Shown: positions 13,262 through 26,231, counted from the first letter of the stretch. The stretch: DNA of 64,000 nucleotides from Limonium bicolor (GCA_023374045.1 CM041783.1:91299298-91363297); one strand, 5' to 3'. Notes: generated from the sequence alone by a model not told the origin. Translations and numbers: made by a program.

Positions 13262-13460
13262 AAATACTCCTATATATACACCTTTACCCCCTATTATCTC
13301 TAAACAAAATTTCAAACTCTCAAACTCTCTATCTCTCTAGAATTCTCTCTAACTTCTCTCTAGAAGCGTTAATCGGATCAGGAGTAGGAGCGGGAGCGGG
13401 AGGAAAGCTAGTGCACAAATCATCATTTCTGCTAGTTCGATCTGCAAAACCAGGTTCTTT
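13262..13460 (+). promoter_or_regulatory. Putative promoter and 5' untranslated exon of a disrupted plus-strand gene
   Basis: A TATATATA box at about 13271-13278 is followed by a C/T-rich leader with CTCTCTCTAGAA runs, typical of plant 5' UTRs. A possible splice donor (CCAG|GTTCTT) lies near 13453. The next sense-strand coding-like sequence, removing the Tat complex, is the ATG at 42579, preceded by an AACAACAG acceptor-like site. A promoter-exon-intron-exon layout split by the insertion is inferred. Confidence 0.4.
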
Positions 13461-13559
13461 TCTGTCATAATTTACAGTTTTTTAGCATAGTATAGCAGTA
13501 AAAGTAGCAAATTTAGCAAAAAAAGAAGATGAATTCGGGAACGGGGGAAGGAACTAGCG

Positions 13560-13740
13560 GACGGAGGCGCCTGGTAGACATAGCGTGCGCAGGCGCTGGG
13601 AGGAAGGAGGGCGCGCGGGCGCTTACACAAGGAGACAGGGAGGCGCGCGGGCGCGCAGAGGGAGATGGGCGCGTGGGCGCGCAGTAGGAGCGGACGGCGC
13701 GGGCGCCGGGTAGGAACGGGGCGTGTGGGCGCGTTGCTAT
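13560..13740. repeat. GC-rich degenerate tandem repeat (GGCGCGCGGGCGC type)
   Basis: Five or more GCGCGYGGGCGC-like cores lie 25-33 nt apart, separated by A/G-rich spacers such as GGAGACAGGGA. It is far richer in G+C than its surroundings and self-complementary (GCGCGC). It ends just left of the Tat insertion point. Confidence 0.75.
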
Positions 13741-13747
13741 AGAGAAG

Positions 13748-13752
13748 GGTCG
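13748..13752. other. GGTCG flanking the left edge of the Tat complex
   Basis: The same five bases follow the right edge at 42368-42372, as a target-site duplication would. Confidence 0.6.
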
Positions 13753-16700
13753 TGTGGAGGGTGATTTTTCGGTATGGGGGGGGGGTCTATCTAAATATGG
13801 TCTGACTGAAAAGCCGAGATCCTAGAAATATGCCATTCTGTGGAGGGTGAAGACCCGTTATTCCGGCATCCCTCAAATACCTACTAAATCGTCCGTCTTT
13901 CCCAGAAAGCATAAAGGGAGTGCAAGTGTGCACTACACCCGCTCTCGGTGGGCTCCACGCGGACTTATGCCCTAAGGGCGGAAATTGACTAGAGTCGCCA
14001 CCTAGTTTGACCTATGATAACTAGGAAGGAAGATCGGGTTCTAAGAACCGTTAATTGACTCTGATGTTGTTCCCTATGGATAGGACTTATTTGGTCATTT
14101 GCAGAGATTCTATGTGTGGGTTCGCACTGGGTTACACCCCTTAGAAGTGGCAACGACCACGACTTCGGATTGGTGCCCGAGGAAACCTCGGTCTCCAATT
14201 GTCGGGATTGCCTTCTTTCAAAACCTTATTAGAGAGATTCAATTTTAAAGCCAAAGGATAGGATTGAGTGAGGAGTGAGGAAAGAATGACTTTGAAAAGA
14301 TTGGGGAGATAGGCTGGTCTCGAACTAATGGCTCGTGGGAATAGTCAAAAGGGTTGAGAGGTTTGATTATTCTTGAGGGGATTGGACTTGTCTCGACTTT
14401 TGTGAGGCTAAGGGGATTTTGGTCATTCTTGTGGAGTTAAGGGATGTTTGGATCATTTGATGAGTTTCCCGGGTTTGTCAGGTTCATCTTTTAAAAAGGT
14501 CGAAATTTTGAGGTGTTTTAAGAAATTGAATGGGTTGAAGAGGAAATCGGGGGTTTTAAGGGTGATTGAGTACGAAAGAGGGTATTTGGTTTGCAAGTAT
14601 TCAGGTCTTGAAGGGTGTTTCGGGTTTCCGGGAGCCTTCAGGAATTGGAGGTCCTATATGACTTAGAGTTGGTTCAGAGGAGGAATGAGAAGTGTTTATG
14701 GGTCCTAGAGCTCTAATGGAAGTGTTGGATTGGCTTATTCAGAATTGTCTCTCTTAAAGTTGTTTTAAAAACCGAAAAATCATTTTTTGTTGTAACAGGG
14801 CGGATAATCCCGAGGGATTACCCTATGTACCCCTCGAACACGACACTTAATTAATGGTAAGTGCCGAGGCTCGAAAGATGGGGCAATGAATTTATGTCGA
14901 AAAATAGGATTTAGAGAGAAACACCATGAATGACATGTTCTCGGTCAGACCCTAATAACGTCTCTAACTCCCGGGTTTTAAAACGTTAAAAACCGAAAAA
15001 CTTGAAATCGAGCGGAAGGGAGTTAGACGATTCTAAAATCCCGGCTACAACTAGGAAGGCAGTTACATCCCTAGCACCCACCTTGTAAAAATCTAGGCTG
15101 CAATTAGGGGAGGTTTGTCACCCTAATGCCCCGCCTAAAGAGATCCAGACTGCGACAAGGGATGTTACGACCCCAGTGCCCCGCCTCGGATTTTTATTTT
15201 TGGGAAGGAAGACAAGTGATGTCCTAACCATGGAGGAAATGTTTTGAAGGGGTTAGGCACTTCTTGCTCCCCGAAAACAATTCATTTGGATTAGAAAGTT
15301 TTGAAAGTTGTTCGGAATTCTCGATGAAGAAACACTGATTTTGAGAAATGATTTTAGGAGAAAACTTTTTGTATATGTGAGAAGAACTTTCTGCGTTTGA
15401 GAAGAGTTTTCTGTGATGTGAGAAGAGTTTTTCCTTTAAAATTCCACAAAATGGTTTCTTTTGAAAACTTGATGAAGTTTGAATAAAATGATTGTTCGAA
15501 AATTTGAGAAAAAGAGATTTTCAGGATTTTTGAATTAAAGCTGAATAATGAGGAATGTTTTTTTGGATTTTTGGAGTTTGAATGGGATTCACAAGTCGAG
15601 TTTGAAATGAATGATTTGAATATGGATTTGAATTGAATTTGGCGGAATGAATTGGGTTTGAATTGAATTGGAATGAATTAGATATGAATTGAATTTGGGT
15701 CAGGGTTGGAAACGGACCGGTCAAAGTTAGACCGAGTCAAAGTGGGATCGAGTCAAAGTTGTGTCAATATCAACTTGGGCTGGTCAAAGTTGGACCAGGT
15801 TAAAATTGGGTCAAGGTCAAAGTTGGATTAGTCAATGTTCGCTCAAAATTGGGCTTGGTAGACCGAGTGGGCTTGATGGGCCGAGTGGGCTTGGGCCAAG
15901 TGGGCTTGATGGCCTTGTTTGGGCTTAGGCCTCGAAATAGGCTTGGGCCTTGAAAATGGGCTTGGGCCTTGAAATGGGATTTATGAACTGTGGACTGAAG
16001 TGGGTTTTGAATTGGGCCACAGAGTGACCTTTTGATTTGGGCTGAAGTGGGATTTGAATTGGGCCTTGGAATTAAATTGGGTTGAAATTTGGACCTTATC
16101 TAGAGTTGGGCTGAAAAAAAGGGCCCTGCTTGGATTAGCTGAAGTGGTCCCTTTTTTATGTGGGCTTTATTTGTGATTGGGCTGAAAAATGTTGTTGGGA
16201 CCAAGTGAGAGGAATTGATTTATTGGTTTGTTTATTAACTCTTGATTAGGGGTGTGTCGAAGGCAAAGGAGGATTCCACCCACATAAAACGGATGAGAGA
16301 TCCGCTAGGCATGGGGTGGTTTCGCATCCTAAGCCCTCCTAAAATAGCCTTAAGGTCTTGTTTTTGAAGTTTTTTTTCTTATAAATATAACGGTGGTTTG
16401 GATGTTTTCTGAAGTTATAGGAGATTATTACCCCACGAAACGAATGAGAGACCCGTTAGGTGTGGAGCGATAATGCATCCTAAACTTTTCTGTCATCTTA
16501 AAAGGCCCTAGGGGAAATAACTAGGGCTTAAATAAAGGCAAGAAATGAATTAGTTAAGAAATTACGATAAAGAGATAGAGGCAAAATAATACATGTACAA
16601 TGGAGCAGTACAACACATCTCCCAAACAAACTCCAAACATTGAAGAAGCAAATAATAAGTCTCGAAGTGACCACAAAATCATGTCAATGCGCAAGGGTTA

Positions 16701-19350
16701 AAAGCTAGAAGCAAGATGATTTCAAGATCTACATCAGTGTACAAAGGGTATGATTAAAATTGCAATAGTTCAGCTCCGCACCAAATAACCATTCGCAAAA
16801 GAGGGCAGATATCCAGATAGGCACAGAGCAGATTATCAAGGTGTAATTAGGTATAACCGACCAATTGAGTTTCTAAAACCCATGAGAAGCCACCGTGAAG
16901 TCTCAAGTTCTCAAATCCAACCCACGTGTAAAGTCTGAACAGTCACAATATGCATCTTCGTCTCAAGTCCAGTGATTAAATGTACCTCGGTCAAGACATA
17001 AACCAAAAGCAGTGAGCATACTAACGGTAGTAAGTAAGCTGAAATCGTAAATAAATAAAAAAAAATCCACACCGAACTCCCAGGGCAGAGAGCAATAGAC
17101 AACCGATATTAACCCAGATCTGCAACATGTGTCAATGGTCCAAACCGACAAGCCGAAGGTAGAGCAGTCGAGATTTCCTGTCAAGAATCACAAGGAAAGG
17201 CGCAAACAAACACACAAGACATTAATCTGAAACATATCGAATAAACCAGAGAATTGAAGCTATGAACCCGGGTGATAAGCGCTGGTCGACATTTGAGGTT
17301 TGATTTATATAAGATGATGTTAAGCAGAAATTTGAAGGATAAATTCCAGGATATGTAAATCGAATCCATGACAGAGGAGAGAGCACAAGCCAAACAGATT
17401 GAAGTATTCAGCCTCGTTACCATTACAGGTAGAAAATAGTCAGGCGTCGAATAGCAGAAGCAAAAGAAAATGACCAAAGAAATATTGACAAAGTGGGCTC
17501 AGGATTCTCGAGCTAAAACTAAATCCCGGATTCCTGCCATGTCCGTGAACCTCCAAGTTCATACTAGGCTGGATATTTACCCATCGATTTATACAGAATC
17601 AAAACGCAAGCAACAGAAAAGAGGCACACCGACAGCGGAGAAAACTTAAGTTGAAGAATTCATACTGAAAGAAAGAAATTAAAAAAAAACGTCCATCCTT
17701 TCGAAAACCCAAACACGAAGCAGAAATGCAAACCCAAAACTGTCATTCTATATTCTCTCGAACCAGAGACTTACGAAACAAGGATTCGTAGCTCTAGTCC
17801 TGGAATGTCAACATGCTACAATAAAACTGTCATTCTATATTCTCTCTCGAACTAGAGACCTACGATACGGGGATTCGTAGTGCTAGTTCCGGAATCTAAA
17901 CAAAATACAATAGACAGAAGAAGGGATAGAGGTGAGGAGTCGACTCTTCCTGTATGTCAAACATGAACCACGAATGGCTTGAAATCACATCAAAATTAAC
18001 CAGGGAAGTCAGGCATCCATTAAAAGTGATAACAATCAAACTCAAATTACACAGAGAAACTCATCTCTGCTCGAATCAGACTATTTCATCATCAGATAAA
18101 CTCTAAATAGCTAGCGGAACAGATAATTGAATCAGGCAAAACAAATTCAGAGAGAATAGTGAAAGAGGACTCTATAACCATATCTCAGTAATGAATAGAT
18201 AACCAGTAGACAGAGGGTGGGCAGCGTAGCGGTGGGGGTGGATGTTGAACTCGACGACAAAATCGCAAGGCCGGAGACGAACGTCGGCGATTCTCGTCGG
18301 CGGCGTCAATTCCTCTATGTCGGGAAGGAAGGTGATGATCATAGATATTCAGAGGGAGGAAACCCGTATTTTTTTTAGATCGATAGAAGAAGATGGGCGA
18401 AGGCTGGGATAGAGGAATCGGGATTTTGAGTTTCTTTTTTTTTGTGGAGAAATAGAGAGAAGGAGTGTCGGGTTAGCGGCAGAGAATGACAATGGCGATC
18501 GAGGTCCGTTTCAAGTCCGCCAGTTGGGTTGCAAATTACTCTCGGTGATGGAAAGACTGAGGCGCGTAGCCGGTGTTCCTAGTTCGCCAGTTTAACGGGG
18601 ATAGAATGCGGAGCTTGTATCTCCTTGCTCGCAGGCTGGTATTGTAAAATCTTTGCGAATGAGGATGGAATAATGTGAAAAAAGCAGTGAGAGAAGAAGG
18701 ATCGAGATTAGGGTTTCTTCTTTGACTCTGTTTTTGGAGAAGCTGAAGAGTGAAAACTGAGTGAAGAGCTCAGAGATGAAGAAGGTGGTGGCGGTCTCGG
18801 TTGAATAGAGAATGAGAGCTCAGGAGAAAAACATGGAAGATCGGAGACTTTGGCTGCCTCTCCGTTTTTTTTTACTGTAGCTTTATAATGTTGAATTAGG
18901 GTTTTTTCTTATTTGGACTAAACAACAAGAAAAACGGGCCTTACTAGAAAGCTATGGGCCTTACTAAAGACATGAATATGAACAAGTGTCCGGTCCAATA
19001 CTAGCAGCCAAAGTCAATTCAGGTCTTATAAAAATAAAAGCTCCTTTGCTCTTCCCAGGGTTCGAACCCTGGGCAATTGCCCACCCAAGGAGTACACTAC
19101 CCAGTCACACTAAGACAGAACTCAGTATACTGATGTCGAAAGTAAAACTAGAGTTCTACTGCAATTTTTTGGAAATTCATTTTCGGAAAAAAAATCGTGT
19201 TTTTTACGAAATGCTTAAAAAGATTATAAAACAATGGTTTTGTTTTGGCAAGCATGCTAATACGTTTTTGAAAAAGAAAGGCGACGACCCCTCTTATTGT
19301 GTTTCTTATTCTGAATTTGCTTTATGGAGTGAGAATTTTTGGTGTCTACA
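13753..19350 (-). mobile_element. Complete 3' LTR of minus-strand Tat/Ogre-lineage element
   Basis: On the minus strand it starts TGTAGACACC (19350) and ends ACCCTCCACA (13753), 5598 bp. The end point is confirmed by the second copy, where the same bases abut a primer-binding site at 26228-26231. The start is confirmed by the polypurine-like CAAGGGGAGCCAATC beside it. 13753-17485 is nearly identical to 26232-29959, the differences being mostly one-base changes in homopolymer runs. Within it are a TATA-like CATTATAAAG (minus strand, near 18890), a tRNA-like module (19056-19103) and two GGCC-GAGTGGGCTTGATG units (near 15858-15910) that are the ancestral form of a minisatellite in the plus-strand LTR. 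ORFs inside it are incidental. Confidence 0.85.
19056..19103 (-). other. tRNA-like (Pol III A/B-box) module in U3 of Tat LTR
   Basis: On the minus strand a TGGGTAGTGTACTCC A-box-like stretch is followed by CAGGGTTCGAACCCTG, a good B box. The spacing is shorter than in a real tRNA and no acceptor stem is visible, so this is a tRNA-derived remnant and not a tRNA gene. Confidence 0.45.
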
Positions 19351-19365
19351 GATTGGCTCCCCTTG
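19351..19365 (-). other. Polypurine tract of the minus-strand Tat element
   Basis: CAAGGGGAGCCAATC lies immediately upstream of the LTR start TGTAGACACC. The equivalent sequence (CAAGGGGAGCCATC) precedes the plus-strand LTR at 36201. Confidence 0.7.
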
Positions 19366-19454
19366 ATTCAATTTTTTCAATTTTGCAAGGCCCTTGCAGA
19401 ATTGGATCAGGTTGACGGGGCGCCAAAATTCTCACTGCGGTTTATGATTTGTTC

Positions 19455-20170
19455 TTATAGGTGCGGGTGCACGAGGACTTATGACGAGCCTCAACTAGAC
19501 CTCTTGACATCTAGCTATAGGACTTATGAACAGCCTATAATGCAATTGAAAGTACGAGGACTTATGACGAGCCTCAACTAGACCTCTTGATATCTAGTCA
19601 TAGGACTTATGACGAGCCTATAATACCAAAACCCGATTTGATTTAAGGTGCACGAGGGCTTAGGAGTGCCTCAACTGGACCTCTTGATATCCAGTCCTAG
19701 GGCTTATGACGGGCCTAGAATGCGATTGAAAGTACGAGGACTTAGGAGTGCCTCAACTAGACCTCTTGATATCTAGCTATAGGACTTATGACGAGCCTAT
19801 AATACCAACAACCCGATTTTGACTTAAGGTGCACGAGGGCTTAGGAGTGCCTCAACTGGACCTCTTGATATCCAGTCCTAGGGCTTATGACGGGCCTAGA
19901 ATGCGATTGAAAGTACGAGGACTTAGGAGTGCCTCAACTAGACCTCTTGATATCTAGCTATAGGACTTATGACGAGCCTATAATACCAACAAACCGATTT
20001 GATTTAAGGTTCACGAGGGCTTAGGAGTGCCTCAACTGGACCTCTTGATATCCAGTCCTAGGGCTTATGACGGGCCTAGAATGCGACTGAAAGTACGAGG
20101 ACTTAGGAGTGCCTCAACTAGACCTCTTGATATCTAGCTATAGGACTTATGATGAGCCTATAATACTTTG
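19455..20170 (-). repeat. 3' UTR tandem array, about 180-bp dimeric unit (minus-strand arm)
   Basis: Each unit is two related monomers of about 80-100 bp, each with GACCTCTTGATATC(C/T)AG and a CTTATGACG(A/G)GCCTA motif. CTAGGGCTTATGACGGGCCT recurs at 19697, 19878 and 20058. The array is the inverse of 34905-36100. Tat-lineage 3' UTRs are known to carry tandem repeats that can seed satellites. Confidence 0.9.
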
Positions 20171-23100
20171 ATGGAGTTGTATGAAACTCGCCGCGGTGAA
20201 AGGTTGATCTGAAGATGACTTTGATTGTGGATTGATTTGGGATTGGATGCTTTTCGGTTGCTCTTGTGAGTGTGATAGTCGAATGTTTTTTTTTGTTGAT
20301 GTGGCCCTTGACTTTGTCAGTGTGAGACTTGTGTTTCGGTTTTGTCTTAATAGTCTCGCCCGATGTGCACTATAGTTTCGGGATTTGGTAAGACTCTTGG
20401 CTCTAGAGTTCGAGATGGTTCCGGTATGGCTCTTGAGTTTTTTGGTGTTTTATGATTTTGTGATCGGTCTTTGAATGGATGTTTTTTTTTTGAATGAGTG
20501 ACTTTGAGAACTCGACGGTTTCGATAAGATTAGGTGACTTCGATATGATTTGAGGGCTCCGGTATGATCGGATGGCTCCGGTGCGGTCAGATGGCTCCGG
20601 TTTGATTTGTGATTCCCTTGTGAGCAACGGCTCTGGGATGGTTGGTGGGTTTCGATTTGGATTGAGATCTTCAGGATGGTTGGTGGGTTTCGATTTGGAT
20701 TGAGATTTTGGGTTGAGTGGCGGGTCAATGTGATTTGTGTCCTTTGATGTGGTTGACAATTTTTTGTTGTGGATGAATGGTTTTGGTATGGATTTTGAAT
20801 CGAGTGGTGGGTCGATGTGATTTACTGTGGTTGACAGTTTTTGGTTGCAGATGAATGGCTTTGGTATGGTCAGTTACGGCTTCAGGTTCTTCGAGATAGC
20901 TCCGGGGAGGCTACGGGATGGCTCCATTGGTGATGACGAGGAAGAAAGGGGAACTTTCGCCTGTGAGGTGGTTGCACCCTGAGCGGGCTGCCTACGTACT
21001 CAATTCCGTATTGAGATCAGACCATACGTAGTTCGAATCTTTGTAGGCAAGGCCCTGGTGATGGAATGGATTTGAGGTGGCTCCCGTATTGTTCTCGGAC
21101 TGTTGGGATGACCCCTGTGTAATTCCAAGGATGGTTTCAATGTCGGATAATGGCTCCCGCATGGCTCCAGTTTGGTTCTTGATATGGTGTTGATGAGGCT
21201 CGAGCATGATGCTGGATGGCTCCGGAATTGTCTTCGTACGGCCTCGGATGGCTTTAGTTTGGTTTGATGTAGCTCAAGGATAGCCCAGGATGGCTCTGAG
21301 ATGGTTCGATGTAGCTTGATGATGGTCTTGGATGGCTCCAGTTGACATTTTTCGATCAGAAGTTACGTTTCAACAACTGCAATTGAAGTCGACTTTCAGC
21401 GAGACTAGGCAGAGTTCTTACCGGTCGGATGTTGAAGGTGAAATGGTTATGATGCATGCAAATACTAAAGGCTAGATGAGATGCAAGATGCATATATAGT
21501 TTTTTTTTTTGAGAGAGGTGTGGCTCTATCTCTCTTACTATGAGGTTTACGAATATAAGACATCTTCAGTTCGATCTTGAGTGATTGTTGAACTATAATG
21601 CGTGAATCACTTTCCTCTCATGGAGGGATACGGTCAATCTCTCGTGAGTATAGCTGTGTGTGCTAATGGTGTAATGATACTTTCAGTGCTCAGAGCAGTA
21701 TTTTCCTTAGAATTTCCTTTTGAGGTTCTGGACTTTCCAATCTTCACAAGTTCCTCACCTGCAACGGGGTAGGCTGTTTACGTTTTGGTGCTTAGATCAA
21801 AGAGTCACTCGCACTCAAAAGACCTTGTGAGGTAAGGTCACACTCATTCGCTCATGGTCCCTTTAGTATGACGGGACATGTTGATAACAAGTACGAAGCT
21901 CATGATTCATGTTTCAGATCCGGTACTTTCAGTTAACACTCATTGACTAACAAGTCAGAGGTCTTTTATTGGGTTATAACGGGGCTGAGGGGTATGATGC
22001 ATGTCACATGGGACTGGAGGATGTATCTGGGAGTTGTGGAGCTTTTGTGCAATAGAGGGTATGTTCGCCTTTGCCATGGGTGGAGTGATTAAACGGGTTT
22101 CAATAACCTTTTATTGGTTTCTACGGAACATCATTGGTCCTTTTGATTTGGATTTCTCTTTCTCGCCTTTTCCGGTGTATGGTTTGAACCTTCTTCTCTC
22201 TTTGTGTTTTTGAAATTGCATTTGGCTCATCGACCTTCTCAAGCCTTCTCTTTTTTTTTGTATTTGGCGTTCAGCTTTGGCGTTGTATTGACTCATCGAT
22301 CTTCTTGAACTTTTCGGTGTTCTTTTTTTTGGTGCTTGGAGTTGCATTGACTCATCGATCTTCTTGAACATTTTCGGTGTTCTTTTTTTTGGTGTTTGGC
22401 TTTGGAGTTGCATTGACTCGCTGAGTTATTTGAACATTTCATTTGTTTTTTTTGTGGAGGATGGTGGGGAGGGGCCATGGCTCCGGCTCCTTCGAGCTCC
22501 TCTATTGCAAGGGCAAGTAAGTATATGTACATGAGTTGGCATGTTGTGAAGTTCACAGAAAAAGGTTTATCGTGAAAGGCTCAGCGGGGCTCACTAAGGG
22601 ATTATGTACAGGGCAGTCGAAGCTTTTGGTTTTGTGAAGATTTATGTTCCTAAGTGCCTCGTCCTTCTCATTAGTCAGTGATTGTTTTCTTACTATTCTC
22701 AGATCTTTGCATGAATCACAGTTCGTGACTTGCTATCGACACTGATCTCACTCTAAATCATGCCTCTCCATGTGATGAAGGAATACACATGTCACTCGTG
22801 GTTTTACCGCGATTGGCTCTCTCTACCTTCCCTCCACGCTCGTAGGATTGTCCAATATCCTCATTCGGAATTCAAGGGCAAATACCGCTCTTTGCACACT
22901 ACTCACTTGGTCTGTGGTGTTGAGTTCAATTAAACCCTTGTGTTCATTGACAGGTCGAGAGTTTAATGGTTCACGCACTCTATTCAATCAATCTCTCAAG
23001 ATTTTCGCCAAACATGTCGCTTCGATACAAATATATGCAAATGCAACTATCTACGATGGAATGTATTGTGGTAATATGGAATTACTATGTATAGGATGCA

Positions 23101-23702
23101 TGAAATGATGAAAAATGATGAATGGAGATGGTTGACTGAATGTTTTTTTTTATGTTTTGTTTTTGGATGCAATGCATAACATGAGTGGTAAGGTTATGAC
23201 TAGTCTCGCTAGAGTCATCTCGAGTTAATGATCTATGAAGCTCATCCCGTCATTTTTGCTCTGATGACAGTCTTGGTTGTTAGGTCTGATGTGAGACAAG
23301 TTGTTTCGGAATGATGTTCGACTGGTGGTTGGCTTCCGGGGTACGAACTTTTAGGGAGTGACAACTCCCGCATGGTGGCCCCATGATATGACACATTCTT
23401 TCCCTTTTAGTCACTGACGTGCATAGTGATGCTGATTGGGAGAGGTCTGAACTTGGTCTTCTTTTCTATCCTTCTGAGATCGGGCTTTTGGCGATTGAGA
23501 TATTGGGATGAAAGCTGGTGTGTGGTGAGGTGAGGATGAAACACATGATTATGCATTTTTTTTTATGTGGATGGACCTTATGCATGATTGGTGAACTCTA
23601 ATTGATTAGAAATGTATGCGACTTTTGTATGAATGTAATGCACGTGGTTTTGCCTCGTGCTCGGTTGCATTTGATGGTGTTGTTTATTTAGGGGATGCCT
23701 CC
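20171..23702 (-). mobile_element. Non-coding 3' region of the minus-strand Tat element
   Basis: The diffuse GGATGGCTCCGG-type repeats (20400-21360) and the block CTGCCTACGTACTC...CATACGTAGTTCG (20978-21035) are the inverse of sequences at 34260-34740 in the plus-strand element. No pol or gag frame is visible on the minus strand, so this element looks non-autonomous. A tandem repeat lies at 22206-22440. Confidence 0.6.
22206..22440. repeat. Tandem repeat of about 58-68 bp
   Basis: Four units carry TTGCATTGACTCATCGATC, TTGAAC(A)TTTTCGG and TGTTCTTTTTTTTGGTG. The outer two are diverged. The peptide frames it creates on the minus strand (KKRTPK type) are artefacts. Confidence 0.8.
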
Positions 23703-26210
23703 TGTAGATACCGCGAATTTTCACCCCATAAAGCAAAGTTGATGAATGACATATAACCGTGAGGGGTCGTTCATTATTCATTCTTTTCATTGTACGTGCA
23801 TGCCAAAAGAAACCAAGTTTGGAAAAACAATTTTGAAAACGTGTGTTTTCAAAGTGGTGGATTTTCTCAATATGAATTTTGATGCTCGGTCACTCGTAAA
23901 TAAAATAGGGAGTGGGGAACCCTATACACATTGATCTGAATAAATTCAAAGGGAATGTATAAACCTATACATGGAGTCTATTCAGAAATTGACAAGAGAG
24001 AAAAGAATGCTAGGGGAAAACCTATACATCAATTCTAAAAGTCATTAAATGAGGAGTTTGAGCTTAAAAACTCCTTCTTAACTCTTCTGGTCCGTTTTCG
24101 GGCTTTTGATTGACTGCTCGCACTTGGACTTCTGGTTGGATGCTTGCTCGTCTTCGGGTTCTAGGCCGGCTGCTCGCTCGTCTTCGGGTTCTTGACCGCT
24201 TGCTCACTCGTCTTCGGGCTCTTGACCGGCTACTCGCTCGTCTTTCAGGTTCTTGACCGGCTACTCGCTCGTTTTCAGGCTTTTGCAGCGAAGCAAAACT
24301 GTGATCAAACAAAACGGGTTGATGTTCTTCTGATTTTCAACAATTTGAACTCGAACCGGTGTCGCTAGTCTTTATGTCGCTTGACTCGGGTTGGTGCAAC
24401 TCTGATTTTGTATTTGAACGGTTGGTGTTGGTCTTCCTGTCGCTCGGCTAACTCCACGGGTTGATGTACCTCTGGCCTTCAGCTCGATCCGCGTAGTCGA
24501 TCATCATGCTGCTTCACTCGCTCCGACGGGAGGAACGGGGATGTTTTTTAGGAAGGAAAGATGAATGATTGAGCACAAAATCTTATGTGAAAATCCACCA
24601 CTTTCGTGAAAACACAAAATGATTAGTACGCTCCACGGTAATGACCACTGCTCAAGAAGGTGGGTTGAACTTCAAAAATAGCGGGTCACAACATGGGGAC
24701 TAAATCATTTATTTTGAAATACGTTTGTGAAAATCAACTTTGAAAACTGTTTTCGAAAACTATTTTGAAATAATGTTGGTGAAAAATGTTGTTTGAAATT
24801 TGTTTGCAGAAAGTAGGTTTTTCGAAGTCTATTTTTGAAAATTGGTTCGAAAATAACATTTTAGTGAAACAAAGTTTTTAAAGATGAAGTGACAGGTTTT
24901 AAAACCCCAAATGCTTATGAGAAAAATTAAGTGGGATTCAAAATTAAACGATCTTGTAAGAAAGCTTTAAGAGACATACAAAAGAGAATTCCGAACGTTT
25001 AAAATGGATTGTTTGAAAAAGTGGTTTGCACACATGTATAGCAAATAGTAAATCGTGGCTATATTTGATGTGGAGCTGTAAGTGTTAATGTTGGGATAAT
25101 CACTTTCCAGGTCAATTATGTTTCCGTCTCACCGGGGGAACCATCGTCCCTTCACTATCATCTCTCGGGGTTTTTTCTCTGCTATGCCTTTATGGGGCAC
25201 GTTATCAAGAAAGTCCGGAGTGCTTAAGTTCGAAAGGTCAGGATACCCGAAATGATAAAGAGACATACGCCACGGCCAGTGATGATCCGACAACACGCTC
25301 ACTTTTCGGGAAACTTGGGGAAATTGCATGGGAACGGGTCTCTCGTCATCTGCACGGTCAGGTGTGTCTAAAGTCCAAATTATTCACTGACTACGTTGTG
25401 CCATGTATGGGTATCCGGTAAATACGGGATCCTCTATGGACGTTAGCGTGACATTGGGCTTTAGAGACACCCGTGGTGCAGATAAACAATGGAGAACTGA
25501 GTCCATGCAATCTTCAGGGTAAGGCAGCAGGGCGGTCAGACAAGCGGCATACAAGGGGTGACTCCCATAAACCCGTCTTAGACACCGGACCAGGTAGCTG
25601 GACACTGAAGGCTCAGAGTTCACTATATGCTGGCTTTGACTCGGATAATGGAGGATATTTTTGGATCATGAGCCCAAGGTGTTGGTCGGAGACCATACCG
25701 CCTCGTGGGTTTGTTCACTGAGAGAGTGACCCTAGCTCATGGGGAATCAACCGTGGACCGGTCGGGATCCCGTGACATCGTGGGTAAATCGGGTGACACA
25801 GAGGAATGCATGTCCTAAGCTACCCACCCATGCACCCCACAATCGCAATATGAAAGCAGTAAATAAACCAAAATGAAGTTAGCAACAACCTATTTGCTAA
25901 GAGTTTTATCTTGAGGATAGTGATTCCAAATTGGTTGTTTATTAACCTAAAGGGAAGTTAGCTTTATTCAGTCCTAAATGTCTCTTTCTAAGTGTGAGCT
26001 AATTATTAACCCAATTGTTGCAATGTTTGTGAGGATCTAATATGTCCTAGCTGTCCTCATCAGATACACACTCAAAGTGTGGAGTGGAGTAGTCCTAATG
26101 GCTTGAAATGAATCTCTTAAAGGTTTCGAAAGAAGTGGGGAAATCCCGACAATTTTGAATGGAGTTCAGTCTTCCTTGACCAAGTTTATGAGAAAAACTT
26201 ACTCAAGTTT
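23703..26210 (+). mobile_element. Plus-oriented Tat-type LTR-like segment inside the minus-strand element
   Basis: It opens TGTAGATACC and shares CCATAAAGCAAA with the LTR starts at 19350 and 36201, and is preceded by a purine tract (AGGGGATGCCTCC). Its far end (26095-26150, with TGAATCTCTTAAAGGTTT and ATCCCGACAATTTTGA) resembles the plus-strand LTR near 41879-41930. A diverged Tat LTR in opposite orientation is the simplest reading. It has no clear 3' terminus and may be partial. Confidence 0.45.
24089..24290. repeat. 30-bp tandem repeat (TCTTCGGGTTCTTGACCGGC)
   Basis: Six to seven units of TCTTCGGGTTCTTGACCGGC plus TGCTCGCTCG occur. The Arg/Ser-rich minus-strand peptide it yields is a translation of the repeat, not a gene. 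Confidence 0.85.
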
Positions 26211-26228
26211 TCCCCAGCAGAGTCGCCA
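26211..26228 (-). other. Primer-binding site, tRNA-Arg type (Tat/Ogre element)
   Basis: On the minus strand, TGGCGACTCTGCTGGGGA begins three bases after the LTR end ACCCTCCACA. It resembles the complement of the 3' end of a plant tRNA-Arg (two differences from the tRNA-Arg I recall). tRNA-Arg priming is typical of Ogre-type elements. This fixes the orientation and makes 26232-29959 a 5' LTR. Confidence 0.75.
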
Positions 26229-26231
26229 TTC

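Noticed and set aside
20403..20759. Overlapping Pro/Asn/Ser-rich ORFs on the minus strand
   Set aside because: Low-complexity repeat sequence of the Tat 3' UTR. The equivalent right-arm region has no matching frame.
22111..22556. Lys-rich overlapping ORFs on the minus strand
   Set aside because: They are translations of the 58-68-bp tandem repeat with long A/T runs.
24064..24312. Arg/Ser-rich ORF
   Set aside because: It is the translation of a 30-bp tandem repeat in retroelement non-coding sequence.
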